25,408 nt of DNA from JACMLD01 sp038229695. GTDB taxonomy: Bacteria > Bacteroidota > Bacteroidia > Chitinophagales > Chitinophagaceae. The stretch lies in contig JBBROE010000058.1 in assembly GCA_038229695.1 (NCBI GenBank), positions 1 through 25,408 on the forward strand. The letters are read 5' to 3'. This document shows, piece by piece, positions 23,572 to 25,408 of the stretch. A program made the translations under genes and the position numbers. Under the pieces are notes generated by a model that saw only the letters and a program-made list of their open reading frames with translations, had not been told where the DNA came from and ran no database searches. Each line of letters begins with the position of its first letter. Position 1 is the stretch's first letter.

Positions 23572-24591
23572 CTAAAATTTCGGGCAGGGAATAGCCTTCC
23601 TGCCGGAGGGCGCTTTCTTGATGTAGATTAGAGAAACTTCTAGGCCGCCCCGGCTCTGGGAGCCTACTTTGAGGCTGGAATAATTCACGTCATAGGTTAA
23701 GCCCAACCTGAAATCGCTCCATTCAAGACCCATGTACGGTATAACGGCATCGTTAAACCGCAGCCAGCTGCCTGCATAAAAATTAGTGGGCCGGTCTTCG
23801 TCGCTGTTTTCAATATTAAATGCCAGCGCCCCGCCGATTACCGTTTCATCGGCACCAGCCTGCTGGCTGAACAGGGCGGTCAGATGCAGCGTGGTGGTTT
23901 CCCCAACTTTAAAATATCCGCCGCCATGGAGGGTCAGTCTTGGATTGAGGGTATAATACCCGCTCCCGAAATAACTTTCCTTTGGCCGGTTGATGTGATA
24001 CATGGATGCCCCGAGGTAAAAATTATTCGTGCCATCGGTAGAGCCGTTGTATAATACTCCGGCGTTGAAGTCGAAGTAGTTGATGTTCACATTTCGACCG
24101 TCCACCGGTTCATTGCTGGGCAGTGTCCAGGTACCGTTTAAATCGAGCTCGTTTTCAAATTTCAGCTGCGAGCCATCGAGTCTTTTTGACGCATAGGTAC
24201 CCTGGAATCCAAAGCCAAGCTGGTGATAACCGTCTTCGTCCAGGCCTTTATGGTAGGAAGTGGAAAGAGAAATATAATTGCTGTTGAGTATGCCGTTGGC
24301 GGTGCGATCTGTCATAGCCATCAGTCCTACCCCCCACACATCATTCGGGCTGATTCGGTTGGTGAGCATCGGCGCATCAAGTGAAAGGGTAGAGGTAACA
24401 AATGCTTTGCTGATGGCCGGCCACTGGTCACGGTAATTGCCCGAAGCGCGGAAGACGCCATCAAACTTACCGGTAAGGGCAGGGTTTAAGGTGAGCGGGG
24501 AAGAGAAGAACTGTGAGAAATGAGGATCCTGTGCAAGGAGTTGCATTTTCATCAGGAGTACACAGGCCGCCAGCAAAGCACTTCTCTTCAT
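23572..24591 (-). CDS. PorP/SprF family type IX secretion outer-membrane protein
   Basis: A 339-residue beta-barrel protein with a signal peptide (MKRSALLAACVLLMKMQLLA, cleavage before QDPHF). The mature start QDPHFSQFFSSPLTLNPALT is diagnostic for the PorP/SprF family, followed by VFRASGNYRDQWPAI and repeated amphipathic strands. Members of this family support type IX secretion; SprF is needed for delivery of the SprB adhesin, usually beside an sprB-like gene. No such partner lies in this window, so its specific cargo is unknown. The ATG at 24589-24591 is chosen; the longer in-frame start at 24801 would overlap upp and its terminator. It converges on the symporter gene with a 32-bp gap. Confidence 0.9.
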   Translation of the reverse strand: MKRSALLAACVLLMKMQLLAQDPHFSQFFSSPLTLNPALTGKFDGVFRASGNYRDQWPAISKAFVTSTLSLDAPMLTNRISPNDVWGVGLMAMTDRTANGILNSNYISLSTSYHKGLDEDGYHQLGFGFQGTYASKRLDGSQLKFENELDLNGTWTLPSNEPVDGRNVNINYFDFNAGVLYNGSTDGTNNFYLGASMYHINRPKESYFGSGYYTLNPRLTLHGGGYFKVGETTTLHLTALFSQQAGADETVIGGALAFNIENSDEDRPTNFYAGSWLRFNDAVIPYMGLEWSDFRLGLTYDVNYSSLKVGSQSRGGLEVSLIYIKKAPSGRKAIPCPKF

Positions 24592-24610
24592 GTCAGTCGT
24601 TAAGTCTGTA

Positions 24611-24641
24611 CAAAATACTAACAATTGTAAGAGCGGCAAAA
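24611..24641 (-). promoter_or_regulatory. Promoter of the PorP/SprF family gene
   Basis: The minus strand reads TTTTG (24637-24641), 19 bases, then TATTTTG (24611-24617), close to the Bacteroidota TTTG/TAnnTTTG pair with one base missing from the proximal box. It ends 19 bp before the ATG at 24591. Confidence 0.5.
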
Positions 24642-24709
24642 CTAATATTCCGCTGCACGGCTGAAGTCCGCCACCCATGGTTTTGTGCAGGAGAACGGCG
24701 TGCGTACAT

Positions 24710-24760
24710 AAAAAACGCCAAACAGGCTGTCTTCCCCCGGTTTCAAAACAGCGGTTCGGC
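24710..24760 (-). terminator. Intrinsic terminator of upp
   Basis: On the minus strand GCCGAAC pairs with GTTTGGC (one G-U pair) around an inner GCTGT/ACAGC stem, followed by GTTTTTT (T-run 24710-24715). It begins directly after the upp stop codon at 24761. It separates upp from the PorP/SprF family gene. Confidence 0.75.
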
Positions 24761-25408
24761 TTACATCTGTACTTTGTTGCCAAACGCGAGGTCGCCGGCA
24801 TCGCCCAGGCCGGGAACGATATATCCCTTCGCGGTTAGCTCATCGTCAATGGCGCCGCACCATATTTTACAGTTCGGCTCGCTGCGGAGTACATACTCGA
24901 TACCAACGGTGCAGGCAATCGCGACGACCACATGTATTTTGGAAGGATGTCCTTCTTCGCGGAGGAACTGGATTGTTTTTACGAGGGAAGATCCGGTAGC
25001 CAGCATGGGATCAGAAACAATTACGACACGCCCCTCCAGTTCCGGGCAGGATACATAATCGAGGCTGATCTGGAACGTTCCATCCTTATTGTGTTTCCGG
25101 TAGGCGGAAATGAAGGCATTGTCAGCCCTGTCGAAGTAGTTCAGCAGCCCGTTGTGTAAGGGCAGGCCGGCCCTGAGTATCGTCGCCAGGACCGGTTGTT
25201 CCGCCAGCACCCTGCACACGGAAATTCCAAGCGGCGTCTGAATTTCTTTTTCCTGCGAGGGTAATTCCTTACTGATTTCCAGGGCAGTCACTTCTCCGAT
25301 TCGTTCCAGGTTTCTGCGGAAGCGCATCCGGTCTGTTTGTGTCTCTGTACTCCGGATCTCGGCTATCCAGTCGCTTAATAACGAATACCGCTCGCTGAGG
25401 TTAACTAC
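24761..25408 (-). CDS. upp: Uracil phosphoribosyltransferase, 5' end cut by window edge
   Basis: UPRT makes UMP from uracil and PRPP in pyrimidine salvage. Markers are MRFRRNLERIGEVTALEISK, the ATILRAGLPLHNGLL segment, the PRPP-binding loop VIVSDPMLATGSSL, and the uracil-binding C-terminus GYIVPGLGDAGDLAFGNK. An in-frame ATG at 25327 exists, but the frame stays open to the right edge and reads VVNLSERYSLLSDWIAEIRS before it. That is the expected family N-terminus, so the true start lies just beyond 25408, probably within one or a few codons. 215 residues are visible, close to full length. A terminator follows the stop directly. Confidence 0.95.
   Translation of the reverse strand, partial: VVNLSERYSLLSDWIAEIRSTETQTDRMRFRRNLERIGEVTALEISKELPSQEKEIQTPLGISVCRVLAEQPVLATILRAGLPLHNGLLNYFDRADNAFISAYRKHNKDGTFQISLDYVSCPELEGRVVIVSDPMLATGSSLVKTIQFLREEGHPSKIHVVVAIACTVGIEYVLRSEPNCKIWCGAIDDELTAKGYIVPGLGDAGDLAFGNKVQM

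Noticed and set aside
1..25408. CRISPR arrays, tRNA/rRNA genes, insertion sequences and prophage genes
   Set aside because: No regularly spaced repeats, cloverleaf-type sequences, transposase or phage proteins were seen on either strand.

Overview
The window looks like a chromosomal segment of a Bacteroidota member, most likely of the Chitinophagaceae or a close relative. This rests on gldJ, porV and a PorP/SprF-family gene (type IX secretion and gliding parts), a DUF4292 lipoprotein next to an EnvC-like protein, bshA of bacillithiol synthesis, an EI24 membrane protein, and near-consensus TAnnTTTG promoter boxes with no Shine-Dalgarno sequences. I see no rRNA, tRNA, CRISPR array, transposase or phage gene.

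Left part (1-8051, minus strand): a tightly spaced operon reads from 8051 down to 1025. It holds a multi-pass membrane protein of unknown family, a DUF1361-type membrane protein interrupted by one in-frame TAG, and a 1702-residue cytoplasmic protein. That large protein joins a kinase-like domain, an AAA/STAND-type ATPase, a long helical region, a GAF domain and a class III adenylate cyclase. Its cyclase residues look complete, while its kinase motifs are eroded (HRD to HKN, DFG to DFA). A small SnoaL-like lipoprotein gene follows, with an apparent one-base deletion near its 3' end. The first 400 bases hold little beyond a short unclassified open frame.

Middle (8355-19658): a DUF983 zinc-ribbon membrane protein, murF and gldJ lie on the minus strand. 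A 608-bp spacer follows, containing a GC-rich block with long-range self-complementarity. Then come porV, ispF, dut, a DUF4292 lipoprotein and an EnvC-like degenerate M23 protein on the plus strand. Convergent bshA comes next, and a divergent secreted M28 peptidase follows it. Several of these serve the envelope: MurF makes the peptidoglycan precursor, EnvC likely controls wall hydrolysis, and GldJ and PorV serve type IX secretion and gliding.

Right part (19700-25408): a small anchored protein is followed by a convergent RsmI-like methyltransferase and an EI24 membrane protein. A 3-methyladenine DNA glycosylase gene then runs directly into a dicarboxylate/glutamate-type symporter gene that starts at TTG. 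A PorP/SprF-family protein and a 5'-truncated upp, which runs off the right edge, complete the window.

The most interesting elements are the kinase-like/ATPase/GAF/cyclase protein with its membrane-protein operon, the two apparent gene lesions close to it, and the structured block upstream of porV. Most of the rest is conserved housekeeping or envelope content.
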